The translations under genes were made by a program, and so were the position numbers. A stretch of DNA of 64,000 nucleotides from Sclerodactyla briareus (taxonomy: Eukaryota; Echinodermata; Holothuroidea; Dendrochirotida; Sclerodactylidae): assembly GCA_026419785.1 (NCBI GenBank), contig JAODTK010005021.1, positions 62,001-126,000 of the forward strand, read 5' to 3'. The notes under the pieces were generated by a model, which was given only the letters and a program-made list of their open reading frames with translations, was not told the DNA's origin and ran no database searches. This document shows positions 21,603-33,439 of this stretch, piece after piece (the first letter of the stretch is position 1; each line of letters starts with the position of its first letter).

Positions 21603-24600
21603 GCTCCGCATTCCGGGATGTCAGTCAATCGGGTTTGTTGTTTTCCCTCAAAGAAGACGGTGACGATAAACTGAAGAGGCTTCTTTGCAGTGTTATATCG
21701 TTATCAGTGCAGGTCCAATAAATGATCTGCCGGTTTAATTTTCTTCTCACGCTTTGTGAAGTGATTTATCGAGATATTATACCGACGAGTAATGGCAGTG
21801 CGAGGCAAGACCTTCAGAGACACTGCCTACTCGTAAGCGAGGTTGTGTAACTCTTTGTAAGTGACAAACCGAGTTAGGAGCATTATAAAAAGTACTAGTG
21901 GAAAAGCGTACACTATGTAGCCACTTTAATGGAAATTCGAGCGGAGTTTCAGGGGAACCGCGAATATAACTCAGTTCCAATATACAGTACATGCATCCAA
22001 TCTGTTATGTACATTGGGAAACAAAGGGTCTAACGTAAATCACTCACTCGCTGCTCCACTTCCTGGAGCACTGCCTGGAAGGCACCTAGCCACATCCACC
22101 GGGCCCGTCGCTTCTAATCGCCCGGCCTCCTCCGGGCAAGCCACCAGGCCTGGGACCAATTCCTCATCTCCCCCACCTACATTCTCTCTCTCTCTCGAAA
22201 TTTGCACATCGGCCAAATATCGAATTCCTGGGTTACTCCGTTATGTGGTTTCCCAGTTTGTACCAATTAGGAACCTAGCAGGATGCTCATACCCTTACAC
22301 TGCAGAGGATCTCGTTTTCAAAATGGAAGACGAACAAAGACCAAACTCTTGCATTCACATTTTATGTTTTCTATTAGCCATTTCTGAACTGGTGCCACAT
22401 GTTCAATAAAAGGATATCCTCCTTCTATTTCTTCTTCTTCTTTCCGTTTGAATATCCGGACGAAAACTCGGAAAACCATCGATTAGCTGAAAGTACTGTA
22501 TCTTGTATAATATCCTGTCATAATTATCAGCCATATTCATAAGTCATTTGGGTATGGGTTGTTTCTTCAGTCCCTGGCCTTTCTGGTCTAGCCATAGCTT
22601 ACACATTATTATTACACAAGCATTGCTGTTTGCCTCAATGCATTCCATCAGAAGAAGGATCAACGTTGATTGAGATTGAAAGCAGTCGTCAATGTTATAC
22701 TGTATTTTACTAACACGTTCTAAAATTCGTCACCTCGATACTTCACAATTTATCTAAACACTGTACGAGCGTACATTGAAAAGTCGCGCATACTGAATCA
22801 ATATCGTCGCCAGCATAGTTTACATAGGACACAACCGATTTCGTGTGTAACCGCCATGACGTCAGCCATTACATAACCATTTCGACACCCCTTTTCTTCG
22901 CAAAACAGTACAATGTGCTCTCGAGTGAATAGGACGCATTTTTGTGCATGACTAATAGAATTATACTGAAACCGTGCATTGTGTATGCCAGTTGTACGTA
23001 ATGAAAAAAAAAGGTTTCACGTAATATTCAATGAGCTTAACTAAATCAGGGTTCATCCCGTTCCACATCGATCAAGGACATCGCATTGTAAGTTACAGTA
23101 ACCGAAATCAATATAATGATTGCACTCATACATTCGAAATAGAAGCAAGAATGACTCTGTGGAACGACACTGTCGAAGCTGTTCGCGAAGGAGGGGCGAC
23201 CTTTGGAAGTAGCGAGCATATATTTATGACCACTTACCTTACATCTAACGACTATTCATCTAATCAATTTGCCATACTTATCTGTCTGCTCAAGTTTATC
23301 CTCACCTTACCATGCGACACATCACGGAACTTAGGAGATTCAGCCACATTACACCCCTCGCAAGTTAGGCCCAGTTCAATGGGAATGTATACTATACGAT
23401 TCCCCCAAATTTAAGTGACGCTCCGTTCGTGGTTAACTCCACAAGATTGGTGTCTAAGGCGTCATGGGACAAATTACTGGATATATACGATGACAGGAAA
23501 CCTCCCCTTCAATGAATGATATGCAGCGCGTGGCAGCATGGGTGCAATATTCATTAAACTTGATAAACATCTAGACAGAAGTATTCATAGCGTCTTTGAC
23601 TCGAGAATATCTTGGGCCCAGTATATGTTAAATATAACAACCTTTTTCCAAGAGCCTCTGTCAGCTATATTTATATAATTTGACGGGATTCACGACGAGA
23701 GACATTTTTTTTTCACTTTTCTACATCCTTTCAACCATTTTTATTCGTATTCTGAACGCTCCGAAACGACCCCTTCAGATGAAACCCGATTCAAACTTGT
23801 GCCTTTGCTATTGCACCATAACAAACACCGCGCTCCTGTCACAGCGCCATATTAGTGCCAATTTCGGGAATCCTCCTTAATTGTGACGTAGGCGACGACC
23901 GAGACTGCCACTTCTAACTGTAACAACAAATAACAAGCCATACAGTCCAACAGCAACTGTATTTATGATTCTTCAGTCAATTTTTTAGGCATGGCCCTCG
24001 TCGAAACAAACAGATACACTTCATATTCGGTACCCCACAAAAATAAAAAACCACCTCTCACCCTTTCCAAATTATCATTTCACCTTAATTTCTTGATAAA
24101 AATTCCAAACGAAATGACTGGATTTCGCGACATGAATCAATCTGTCAAACCAGCAGTCGCGTGATTCAATAACCTAGCAAGTTTGCGCACCACGACGAAT
24201 GTCAGTAGCTATTTTTACATGTGCAATCTTCACACACAGTCAAGTCAATGGAAATCTCCAAAGGACGTGTGTAACGTCGGAAAGAGCTAATGGTGAAAGA
24301 TTATTGGCGATTGGAGCAATTTCTTGGTCTGGGTGACCTTTCTAGTCGGTGTTGGTCGTACCTTCATAGGAAAGAGACTATCCGCACAGTGTAAGTTTGG
24401 TGCGATCCAATTTTCTAATTGACCCTGCACTGTGACCTCTACGTCTGGGCGCTGAGCACCAACGAGGTGCAACGTATGCTTGTTTCGCATCTTGGTCGTC
24501 TGCTACGTCACAAGATGTCATTACACGAGAAGACTTAATCTATGCTGGTTGATCGCAACATGGATTTCTTTCGTCTCTAAACTAAATGACTATTATTCCA

Positions 24601-26800
24601 TTAAAGCAACGCAGAGATTTATACATTTCTAGGACTTTCCGTTATGGAGGTTTAGTCATTTAAGTTTGTGTATTGTGAAGCAGTGTATTGCCGCAAGAAC
24701 AAAATGCATCCCATCCTTGCAATAATAAATGATGTCATACTTGCAACCCTGCAACTTCTTTGTTTTCTATTGAAATTCAAACACTAAATTTCCTCACTTC
24801 AAAGCATTTAGTCTATGGAGGGTTGTACTGCAATGGGTTGAGTGTTGAAAGGTTATTTTAGTGGAGAAATACCAACGAACCTCTGTAGATGTTGACCTAT
24901 TCAACCAAATGAAACAATCAAATACATAACATAATTTCCATGTGTTGTTCATGTGTGACGTCATTCATTATGCGTCAATTGGGATCTCTCCTCCAATTGC
25001 TCTTCTCAATGGCTCAAACTTTGAGGGCCAATAACTCCACATAGGAACGTCGATTGAATGGAGTTTGACCAATAAATAAAGTTTCCTTCTCCACAATATG
25101 ACCTCCGTGTATCTGAGCCTGCAAGTTGCCCGTCACAGGGTACCCGTTGATGAAAGCTGTCCTGAAAATGTAATCGTGTGAGAAGCTACTGGGAATGATG
25201 ATTGACAGCAACGTTGTCATGGAATAGTCAGATTGTCATATTTGTGAATAATAACTAGTCGTAGAATGGCCCTCCTCAGACGTATAAACATGTCTTGATA
25301 ATTATACGAGAATCTTCATTTATAATGGGATTCTGCTTCAAATTTTAGATGATTGCAGTTATTTGGGGGGACTTTTGGACTGGTACTTATATTATTATTT
25401 TATTTATATTACGATTCATTTTTCTTAGTGTTCATAGTAGTCTCATTAGTAAGGGCCTCGGGTAAGTTTAGCGTCCTGGCTAACGAGGTTGTACCCTTTC
25501 AAAAACGTTTCTTTTAAAATAAATTAAAAATGAAAAAAGCAGAGTATCGGGGGATATTTGAAGATTGCGCAAGAAGAAGAAAGAAAATGGCGCATGCACA
25601 GTCCCACTGGTTATGGCTATGCAACCAAGGGCAGGACTTTCGAATTCACTGTGACAATGATAACGGAGTGGTTTCTTTTACGGTCAGTAAACACCGTTGT
25701 CTAACGATCCCCTTTGAAGCCGCGATTTAGCTACATATGGTTAGACATTGTGTTAATACCTGAAACAATCAGTACTCGACCGTATTGAAAGTGGAACGAC
25801 CCTTGAGAATAATCATGTTGCGAACAGTTGTGGTGGGTACATAGATGCCAAAAAACATACAGCCAGTCCCCATTGACAATTACCAGAGGCAGATTTCGGA
25901 TGCGGAGCTTCCATGGTCAGTATTGTCTACCTTAATTCACCAAATTCATTTTAGATTGATCGAAGAGTGTCGAAATAAATCTCGCACGGAGGGCACGTTA
26001 CAAGATCGTTAAATATCGAAATGCCAATTACAATGTTAGAACTGTCAGTTCTTCTTTTTTAAGTGAGGGTATGGTTTAGTTAGAGTTGGTTTATTTAGTG
26101 CTTCTCGAGATTGTTTTTGGTGGTGAGAAGAGAGTCTCGATGATGGCCATCTGGTGTAATTGGCTACGAGGCCACTGCGGCAAAGAGCTTCACCACGTTA
26201 CGTGAAAGCTGTATGTAATAAAACTTGGAGAATAATCTTGTAATGTCTCGTAAGTACTGCAAAAATATGATAAAGAAACACTGTATTACATACAAAGAAG
26301 CCGGTCGGCCGGAGTTAATCAGCACGCGGTCCTCGAAAGTTGTCGTTTCTCTCGGCACGACGTCATCCCTGGTCTTTGTCCTCCTCACTAAATGCTGTTC
26401 ATCACGGATACCAGAGGAGGGCTTTGTGGGTCCAATGAACAAACCTTTTAATACGGGTGGGAGAATTTCTTTGGACGAGTGCCATTAATACCCGGTGGCA
26501 ATGCCGCAGTGGGATGTCTATTATCAGTATTATAATGCTGAAATAGGATTATCGAACAGGCTACGTAACAGTACGTTGCGAACGACTCCCGCTAACAAGA
26601 GTAACATCAATGACAATCTTGCCACCGGGGATTACTATACACGTGCGTACTGATATGTGGACTAAAAAAGAACAATAATGTACCAAGGGAATTCTGGAAT
26701 GCATAGATAGATTGGAATTTCGTTGAATGTGCGAAATGACAAGGATGATATACTCCGTATGGAAAAAATATACGAGATATGAAACAATCGACCAAAACAC
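21603..26800 (+). repeat. Dispersed duplication, copy B
   Basis: Direct-orientation partner of 1-2545. It is twice as long because two blocks absent from copy A interrupt it: about 21960-24270 (2.3 kb) and about 24500-25600 (1.1 kb). Matching text resumes exactly on either side of each block (for example GGTGACCTTTCTAGTCGG after the first, GGCTATGCAACCAAGGGCAG after the second). The interruptions are probably insertions in B, or losses in A. Confidence 0.8.
21960..24270. other. Block interrupting duplication copy B, unknown content
   Basis: The largest frame, 22014-22409 plus (131 codons), starts with a Pro/Ser/Gly-rich part and then a less biased part. A second frame lies at 23031-23414 plus (127 codons). 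I recognise neither, and no ends with inverted repeats were found. It could be a third insertion or unique sequence deleted from copy A. Confidence 0.35.
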
Positions 26801-27315
26801 ATCAAAAATGGACTTCTACATGCAATGTTTAATTTTAAAAGTATTCCTACTAAATAACAACTATACAAAACAACAAAAATATTAAGGTTACCACCTCTGT
26901 TTACCTCCGATAGCCCTCTCAAAGAGTAGCAGTTACATAGATCGCATGTTTATCAAGTAGGCAGCTGTGTTATCTGATTTAACTGGTAACATGCATAAAA
27001 GCATAGCCCACCGGGGGGCGAAATAATCAAAAGTGAATGGTTCTTTTTTGTATAGTTGGGTAAGAATGCTTGTCTGTTCAATAATGTTTCGTTGGTTGAC
27101 TTCGATTCACACACCCATTAGTTGTGAGTATGATTAAAATCATTGCTCGTTTAGAAGACAACAATCCTCTGATGTTATGAGGGTAATGAAGGTGCTAACA
27201 ATTAGAACAATTAATGGCGACTGACATGCTATATACTTTATTGGTTACGCCAAAAGTATTATTGATAGTACCATATTCATGGTTAGTAATGAACGCGAAT
27301 GGCAACCATTTGGGG

Positions 27316-27400
27316 GCCACAAGGTGTTTCGAACTCCGAACTTCCGGGTGAATAGTTAACGCTCTGTCCACGTTGCTTACTACTCGTATGTGTTCTCACC
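27316..27400 (-). ncRNA. Possible tRNA-derived SINE head (box A and box B like)
   Basis: On the minus strand, GTGGACAGAGCGTTAACT resembles a degenerate RNA polymerase III box A, and AGTTCGAAACACC about 35 bases later resembles box B (GWTCRANNC). The spacing and the absence of a cloverleaf acceptor stem argue for a SINE head rather than a functional tRNA. No second copy was seen in this window, so the call is tentative. Confidence 0.3.
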
Positions 27401-28479
27401 TCACCTCTGTATGGACGCCATGAATTGCCTCCAGACAGGACTTTCATCCTGTCCACCGTAGCCCCTGTCAAGACTCATTGGTTCGCCCTATCCAAAGGGA
27501 TACAATTGGGGCTGGGGGGGAACCACCGCGGCTCATTTGCAACTAACATGGCAGAGAAATCAGTGTATGGCCCATACAAACTCCATTAATACTGCTCGCT
27601 CCTCGAGCAATTTCATTCGCCCGCCAACCTGAAAGATGTTCGCTGGCGCGCTGCCAGAGACTTTAACTCTGACGCTAACCTGAGTGAAATATGATGCACC
27701 ACCAGCAAGGCTATGGGCCGAGGATTCGGTCACACTCAACCAATACTAGATTATGTCAACACCACTAACCATCATCCTTCCATTTGGAATACCGAAGGTA
27801 CTCTAATAGACCCCGTCTCTAACAGACCCCTGATGCTTCAGAAAATGCACATATAGGACTTTGGAAACTGAAACTATATAATCCCACTAACTTTGTCTTT
27901 ATCAGAGTATTCACTCCATAAAAAAACCTGCACCATCATTAGTATAAGCCTCTATAATATCCAATGTTGATATTTAGTCACTCATCCATGTTAACGCTCT
28001 GATGAAATCCTCTTCCTTCTGTACGGAAATGAATAATACTTCAGTAGCTAGTTCCGTGTGGAATTTGCGAACTCCCAACTGTACCTACCTGCATTTTCGT
28101 GAATGATGATGATTTTTATCGGGTGGTGCGGAGCGTATACCTGGTCTGGCGAAAGTATTCACAGAACGGCAATTTGCTGGCTAAGAAGCCTTCGATTCTG
28201 AGTTAAGATTTGTCCCTGATTGGCATGAGGGCTGATAGTATCTTCTGCGTTTGTCAACTTTGAAATAGCTAGTTTTACTTCCGTGGTCTGTTGCTGTGTT
28301 ATTCTGATCGATGAACTCCCTTTACATGTTCATTATTGGGGGAACGATAATTTCAATGGATTTCCATAGTAAGGGAATTTTATTTAGCATGAATTTGACG
28401 AATCTGTGAAAAATTGCTTACCAATAGTTTTATTTAGTCCACCCTAAGTGTTAGAATAACCATTCTCGGGAAAAGTCAG

Positions 28480-28665
28480 AATTCAATATGGCGTCCAAGC
28501 TGGCCGCCGAAACCGGAAAAAAACCGAAAAAGAATAACATATGACGCAAAATCCAGTTTAGTTGAGATGGATCCACAAAACTTTGTTTCTAGAGGTATTT
28601 TGCACTCACACCATTATATTAAACTTAACCAAGATGGCGCCCAAAATGGCCGCCAAAACAAAAAG
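28480..28665. repeat. Subterminal GGCCGCC motif array, left end of second element
   Basis: Three ATGGC(G/C)-type motifs with GGCCGCC lie within 180 bp. The motif resembles the array inside the first element's arms and a pair at 55497-55670. Confidence 0.5.
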
Positions 28666-28832
28666 GGAAAACACGCTAATGAAATCATAGTTTTGACCCC
28701 AAATCATGCTTGATATGCCGGGTGAACCTAGACGTATCGTTTTTCCAATATATTGTACCTTCTCGCTAGGCATATATACATTTGTATGCTCAAATGTACC
28801 ATAGTGGAAAATTGCCGTTCCACCATTCCCCC

Positions 28833-28848
28833 CCCCCCCCCCCCCAAG
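28833..28848 (+). repeat. Poly-C run
   Basis: About 18 uninterrupted cytosines; similar C/G homopolymers occur near 7405-7435 and 6922-6935. Confidence 0.9.
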
Positions 28849-29129
28849 ATTGCCGCAAAATAATACGGTTGAAAGGGTATCTATCTAAAATATTATTTAC
28901 AACAAATTCTTAACGTTTGTGATGTAATTTAACTCTTGCTTTCACAACAGTCACCAGCACCTCGTTGCTGCATTCCCCCTGGCAGTTGCAGCAGACAAAC
29001 GTCATAAGATACTCAGGTGCACAATAGGGTCTGTGTTGGGACCGGTTATGACTTTTGCTCAGAGCTTCCACCAATAAGGCAGGACTTCAATGATGAAGTT
29101 TACAGCAAGCAGCCAATCTCTAGTCGGAA

Positions 29130-31730
29130 GATAAGTTCAGAGAAGTGTAAGTGTTGTGCCTGCAGTCTGTGTCGGAGGTAGTGGTGGGTAGTTTCTCAGG
29201 TTTGATGCACCCAAGAGACGGCCCGCTTGCTGAATATGTCGAATCCCAAGTCTCCTAAGGCTTTTGAAGCTTCCCCGAATATTGAGCGTGAAGAGGTCAC
29301 AGGGACCGGCTTTGACGAAATCGTCTTTCTCTGCTCGGGTGTCAAGAAACACTTTCAGGTCTCTCTTACTGTATGTATTGCACAACTTAGCCAGCACATT
29401 TGATTTGTAAATCCACAGATCGCAGAAACTGTGTCACAGCCGGAAAAGCTGTGCAAGAAGATAAGATATTTCCGGTATTTTTTGGTGGGAAGGGTATTTT
29501 TTCATCGTACTTGCCGACATCATACGATGTTTCCTCCTGGCGGGTTGAGGAGAATCGGGTTGAGCTTACGACATGATGAATCAGCGAAACCATGATGTCA
29601 GTGTCCTCAGCCCTCACCTCAACAGAGGACTCCCTTGCCTCATCCGAGAGCTACTCGAACGGGAGATGGATAAGAAGTGTCCCGCATCATCGAGCATTTC
29701 TGTGTACACTGATTCCCATTTCTTTTTTTATGTAATTGATTGTACTCAGCAAAGCAGCCGAATGAGCTGAGTTGTTTGCGATGTCCAGGAGTTCTCTCTT
29801 GGACCCAGGCTTTTGATGTCCGTGGAATAGGATGTCGCAGCAGCATTTCCCGTTCGTCTAAGTGATCGTGGTTTTGGAGAGCTGCGTATCTGTCGAAGAC
29901 TACAGTATCCGTTGCCTGACTCCCCATAGACTTGCACAAACTATAGGTTGCTCTCGGCGATGTCTCTCCATGTTAGATTCACCTCCCATTTGACGTTGTG
30001 TAAGAGCCACCCCCATCAATCACCAAGCTTGTACAGGAGTGTTACTCGACGGGCTCCACATATGCTGTCAGGACCGTCCCTAGGGCCAGCGAAGCTTGTC
30101 AGGTTTTCTGGTATCTTTGCCGAAAAGAAACATGTTATGGCGTCAGTTCATATCGCAGGCTCTTTGTCTTGTCCCCACGCTCACTGATGATGATGAAGCG
30201 GTTGAGTCAATGACCAACTTCGTCCCGTTGATTTTCGGTCCACTCATCTGAGGCAGGCTTGCAAGGTTTGACCCTTGTGTTTTGGTTACATTTGAATCTA
30301 ACAACACAGTGGTCCCATCCATCTTGGCCTAGTATTCCTCTGCCGACTCTCTGCTGCTCAGCGGTTGAACGGGTCCTCGAAAGTGTACTAAACCAGTGAA
30401 GAAGGATAATGAATCTACGAGTCCCGTGCGGCATCAGAGGGGTTCACCTGCTGCAACCATCCTACGATATTGTGACGGCCATCATTGTCCTTCTCATCCG
30501 CATTCTTGTGACATCACTATGGACAGGTAGATTCATAACTATTCCCAGCTTGGTGAATATAGGGAAATGGTGAGCGTAGGAAACCTAAGACCGGTGCCGA
30601 TTCATTTCGGAAGCGTCCTCTGTTCAAACCACCTAAGACTTGGCACACGCATGGTGTGGTTCTATTGTGGTGTCAGTTAAAGTCGGTTAAAGTCTCGGCT
30701 GCATGATTGTAGGTACAGCCTGGATCCCTTAGCGTCCTGGTTGATGGTTTCCGCTGCTGCGAAGGTGTGCGCAATGCTGCAGCTGAGGTGACTGCGTGGT
30801 CTGCGATACGCTCACAACATGATGAAGACGTTAATAAGATCGTTCTGCGTGATGCCGGACCCAGAAATGCAGGTGTTTTCCCCCTTCACCAAGGTCTCAA
30901 GCTTGCTCCATCATTCTTGAACACAGTGAATATCTTGCTTTGCACCATTGCGTTGTACCCCGTCGGGATCAAAGTTCGAAAATGATGGTGAAAATCACGG
31001 AAAAAATATAATTTAGCAGATCTAGGGGATTTATAGGCTCACCTTTCGGTCTTGATGTAATTCCATGTCCTAACACCTGTCTGCTGAACACAACATCTAT
31101 CATCACGGCGTGGTAATTCCGCAGCTTGCAAAGTAGGTGGAAACGGATAGATTTCGAACAGGTACGCTGAGAGGATGTGTTTGCTCTGCTGCTGCCTGGG
31201 TAAATCAGCTGTATCATCTCTTGCCGCCCAGAATCTGCCAGTCTCCGTTGGACCCAGGACGCTTCCGGTTAGGTGGAACCAGCCCAATCTGTGATGAGTG
31301 CAGCTTGAGGACTAGAGGACAATTCTGAGTGCTTTAAACCATATAGGCAAGTCAAACGTGACCACAGCAGGAGACTGACTGTTACGGATGCACTCATCAG
31401 CGTGGTTGACGTAGTTACTGTAGTCGTCTGGTCCCCATGATGATCGGGACAAAATCCTTATGGGACCTTTACTCGCATTCAGGTTCGGTGTGTATTGATT
31501 TCAGAAAAAACCATTCCATTGTGTTGTTCGGACGTGGGTTTGTGGTGTTCGATAACCCATCCTGCCGCCCAACCCCCGATGTCCCCTGGAGCAATACTGC
31601 TTAGCGTGACGCGGAGGATCTGCTATGGGAAAAAGTTTACCGCTGAAATCCCGATTTCCGACCCCCTCAATGACCCGTATATGTCGGGTGATTTCATAGA
31701 AGACTCCGGTCAAGTAGGTCACTCCTAGGA
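29130..31730 (-). pseudogene. Broken gene related to the 15103-19187 transposon family
   Basis: Read on the minus strand across frames, the N-side (31330-31140) shows LGWFHLTGSVLG, comparable to the family's LGGFH...LG segment, and 30700-30580 has a GGLNRGR stretch. The nuclease-like half is clearer: TVVFDRYAA at about 29915-29885 (family VVFDGY), RELLDIANNS at about 29795-29770, AEDTDIMVSLIHHV at 29612-29570 (family DDTDVLVLLIHH, acidic pair intact), HSFSGCDTVSAICG at 29456-29415, LAKLCNTYSKRDLKVFLDTR from 29394, and a degraded LPPTS near 29185. These correspond in order to the DxD and GCDT.SA boxes in the other pseudogene. The closest relatives I know are large uncharacterised invertebrate proteins. 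Frame breaks throughout; no product expected. The N-terminal limit is uncertain. Confidence 0.7.
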
Positions 31731-32429
31731 AATTTGCAGACCATACATCACTGAACTGGGCCGTACTCGGTTGGGTGTAGTGTGTTTCCCTAACTCCATG
31801 AGATAGCGTTAGGCTAGACGTGAACTGAAGTCGTGCTAGCCTCTGTTCATATAATCGATTTGATGATAACCCTGTCTTCCAACCACTTCGGTGTAGCTTA
31901 GCATTCTTACAATGTTTCTTGTAATTTGAATATCACCAAACATTAAGTGGCCTTCACATCAGTAGAGAAGGTATGTTGTCTCAATCTTGTGTTTGATGAC
32001 GGTTCGCCTGGGTGCACAGGTCTGCGTGAGTGAACTAATGAACTTGGACTTCGATCCATGGAAAGCACGGAGAGTCTTTTATCAGTGTCATCGTAACTGT
32101 AGCATCATACGCCTATTATACACAGCGGCAGCGGCCTCAGGGGAGGTAGCTGAGGGGTTGGGGACGGAGGTCACACCTAGATGCGAGATACGTTTTTTTA
32201 AGGGGTTCGGAGTCCGTATTCGCTAAACTGGTTCGTTGGCATTGTTCAGTGTGTTTTAATAGTGTTGTGCGTGAACCCAATTTTTTGTTCACCCGTAGAG
32301 TCGGGAACATTATCGGGCGCTAGTTTTATTCGGAGGGTCTTGATAATACCAGGAGTCCACGATCACTAGAACAATGATTGTGGATTCATTCCCGTACACG
32401 GTATTGTTTCATGTATTAATTTCTATAAG

Positions 32430-32475
32430 ATGTTCATTTTGGCGGCCATCTTGTACGCCATTTTGAAACTATGTG
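32430..32475. repeat. Right subterminal motif of second element
   Basis: GGCGGCCATCTTGTACGCCA followed by TTTTGAAA is the inverted partner of 28487-28515. Confidence 0.5.
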
Positions 32476-33439
32476 AATATACATCATATAAAACATTATG
32501 TAATCGGCAAAGACCCTCTGGCCGATAGGAAAAAAGAGGCGCCCTTCTGTCGTGCTGTTAGAGAACAGTACTTAATCTCCACCCATCACAATTACCGTTA
32601 ATAGAAATAAGGACATGTACCTAGATTAGGAGTGACTTGTGAAAAGAATCCACTATAAGTACTGACGAACATGTCCGTGCAACCTCGGAATATTATTTCA
32701 TCAGTTCGAGAATACCTTTCCGCCGAATACTTTGTGTATTCGTTGCAATCGGTTTGGTTCTTGTTTGCACCACGGTGTCGTAGCTGATTAACAAATACCA
32801 TACGAGTTTTTGGTGTACTAATAAATGCAGGGCAAAGAGACGGCTGGGTTGTTTCGGATACTGGCAACAGCGTCCAACACATGTTCAACATCTTGCAAGA
32901 TTCGGTATTACCTAAGGCACACATGTCTGTTGCGATTCGCGAATGTCAATTAACCGGGCAAGAAGTTATCTCGAAATAGGGGACAGGTGGACCCGAGGAG
33001 ATGTCAACGGTTTTCAGTCGATTAGCTGAGGTAGACGATATAATCCGGATGCTCCAAGAGCATCTCAACCTGCCTCTGTCATGAGAATTATGATGGTTAC
33101 TTTCCTTTTGCATTTTTTATCGTACCCACACTGTCTGTATCGCGCGGAATGGCGGGTGTCAGAGTCTGGTGAGGTTTTTATTGAATTTGCAGCGACATTT
33201 TTCGAATACCAGTTGCTCGAGATATGGAGAGCAACTGCAAACATTTTAGACGAATGTTTATGGTTTCCAAAGGATCTAACCACGTTCATCATCTTTTCAG
33301 TCCCAAACGTACCCATAACTAGTTCTTACAACGACGAGCCCTCTCAAGATTTTACGCATCCCAGATAGCCAAGTACATCCTCCCTACTTCTTCAGTTCGT
33401 TTCAAGGCTCACACTCATTTGGAGGGTGCACTCTCGTAC

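Larger units (their letters stand above)
28430..32480 (-). mobile_element. Second, more decayed long-inverted-repeat element
   Basis: A minus-strand pseudogene (29130-31730) is bracketed by inverted subterminal motifs. On the left, TATGGCGTCCAAGCTGGCCG (28489) and AAGATGGCGCCCAAAATGGC (28631); on the right, GGCGGCCATCTTGTACGCCA (32441). The right motif complements the left one at most positions (ATGGCGTnCAAGnTGGCCGCC). Only short arms are recognisable, and the borders are approximate. The layout copies that of 14551-20107: gene on the minus strand, its C-terminus facing the left arm. Confidence 0.55.

Noticed and set aside
22014..22409. 131-codon frame with a Pro/Ser-rich start
   Set aside because: Composition is low-complexity at first, no family recognised, and no support from splice or repeat context.
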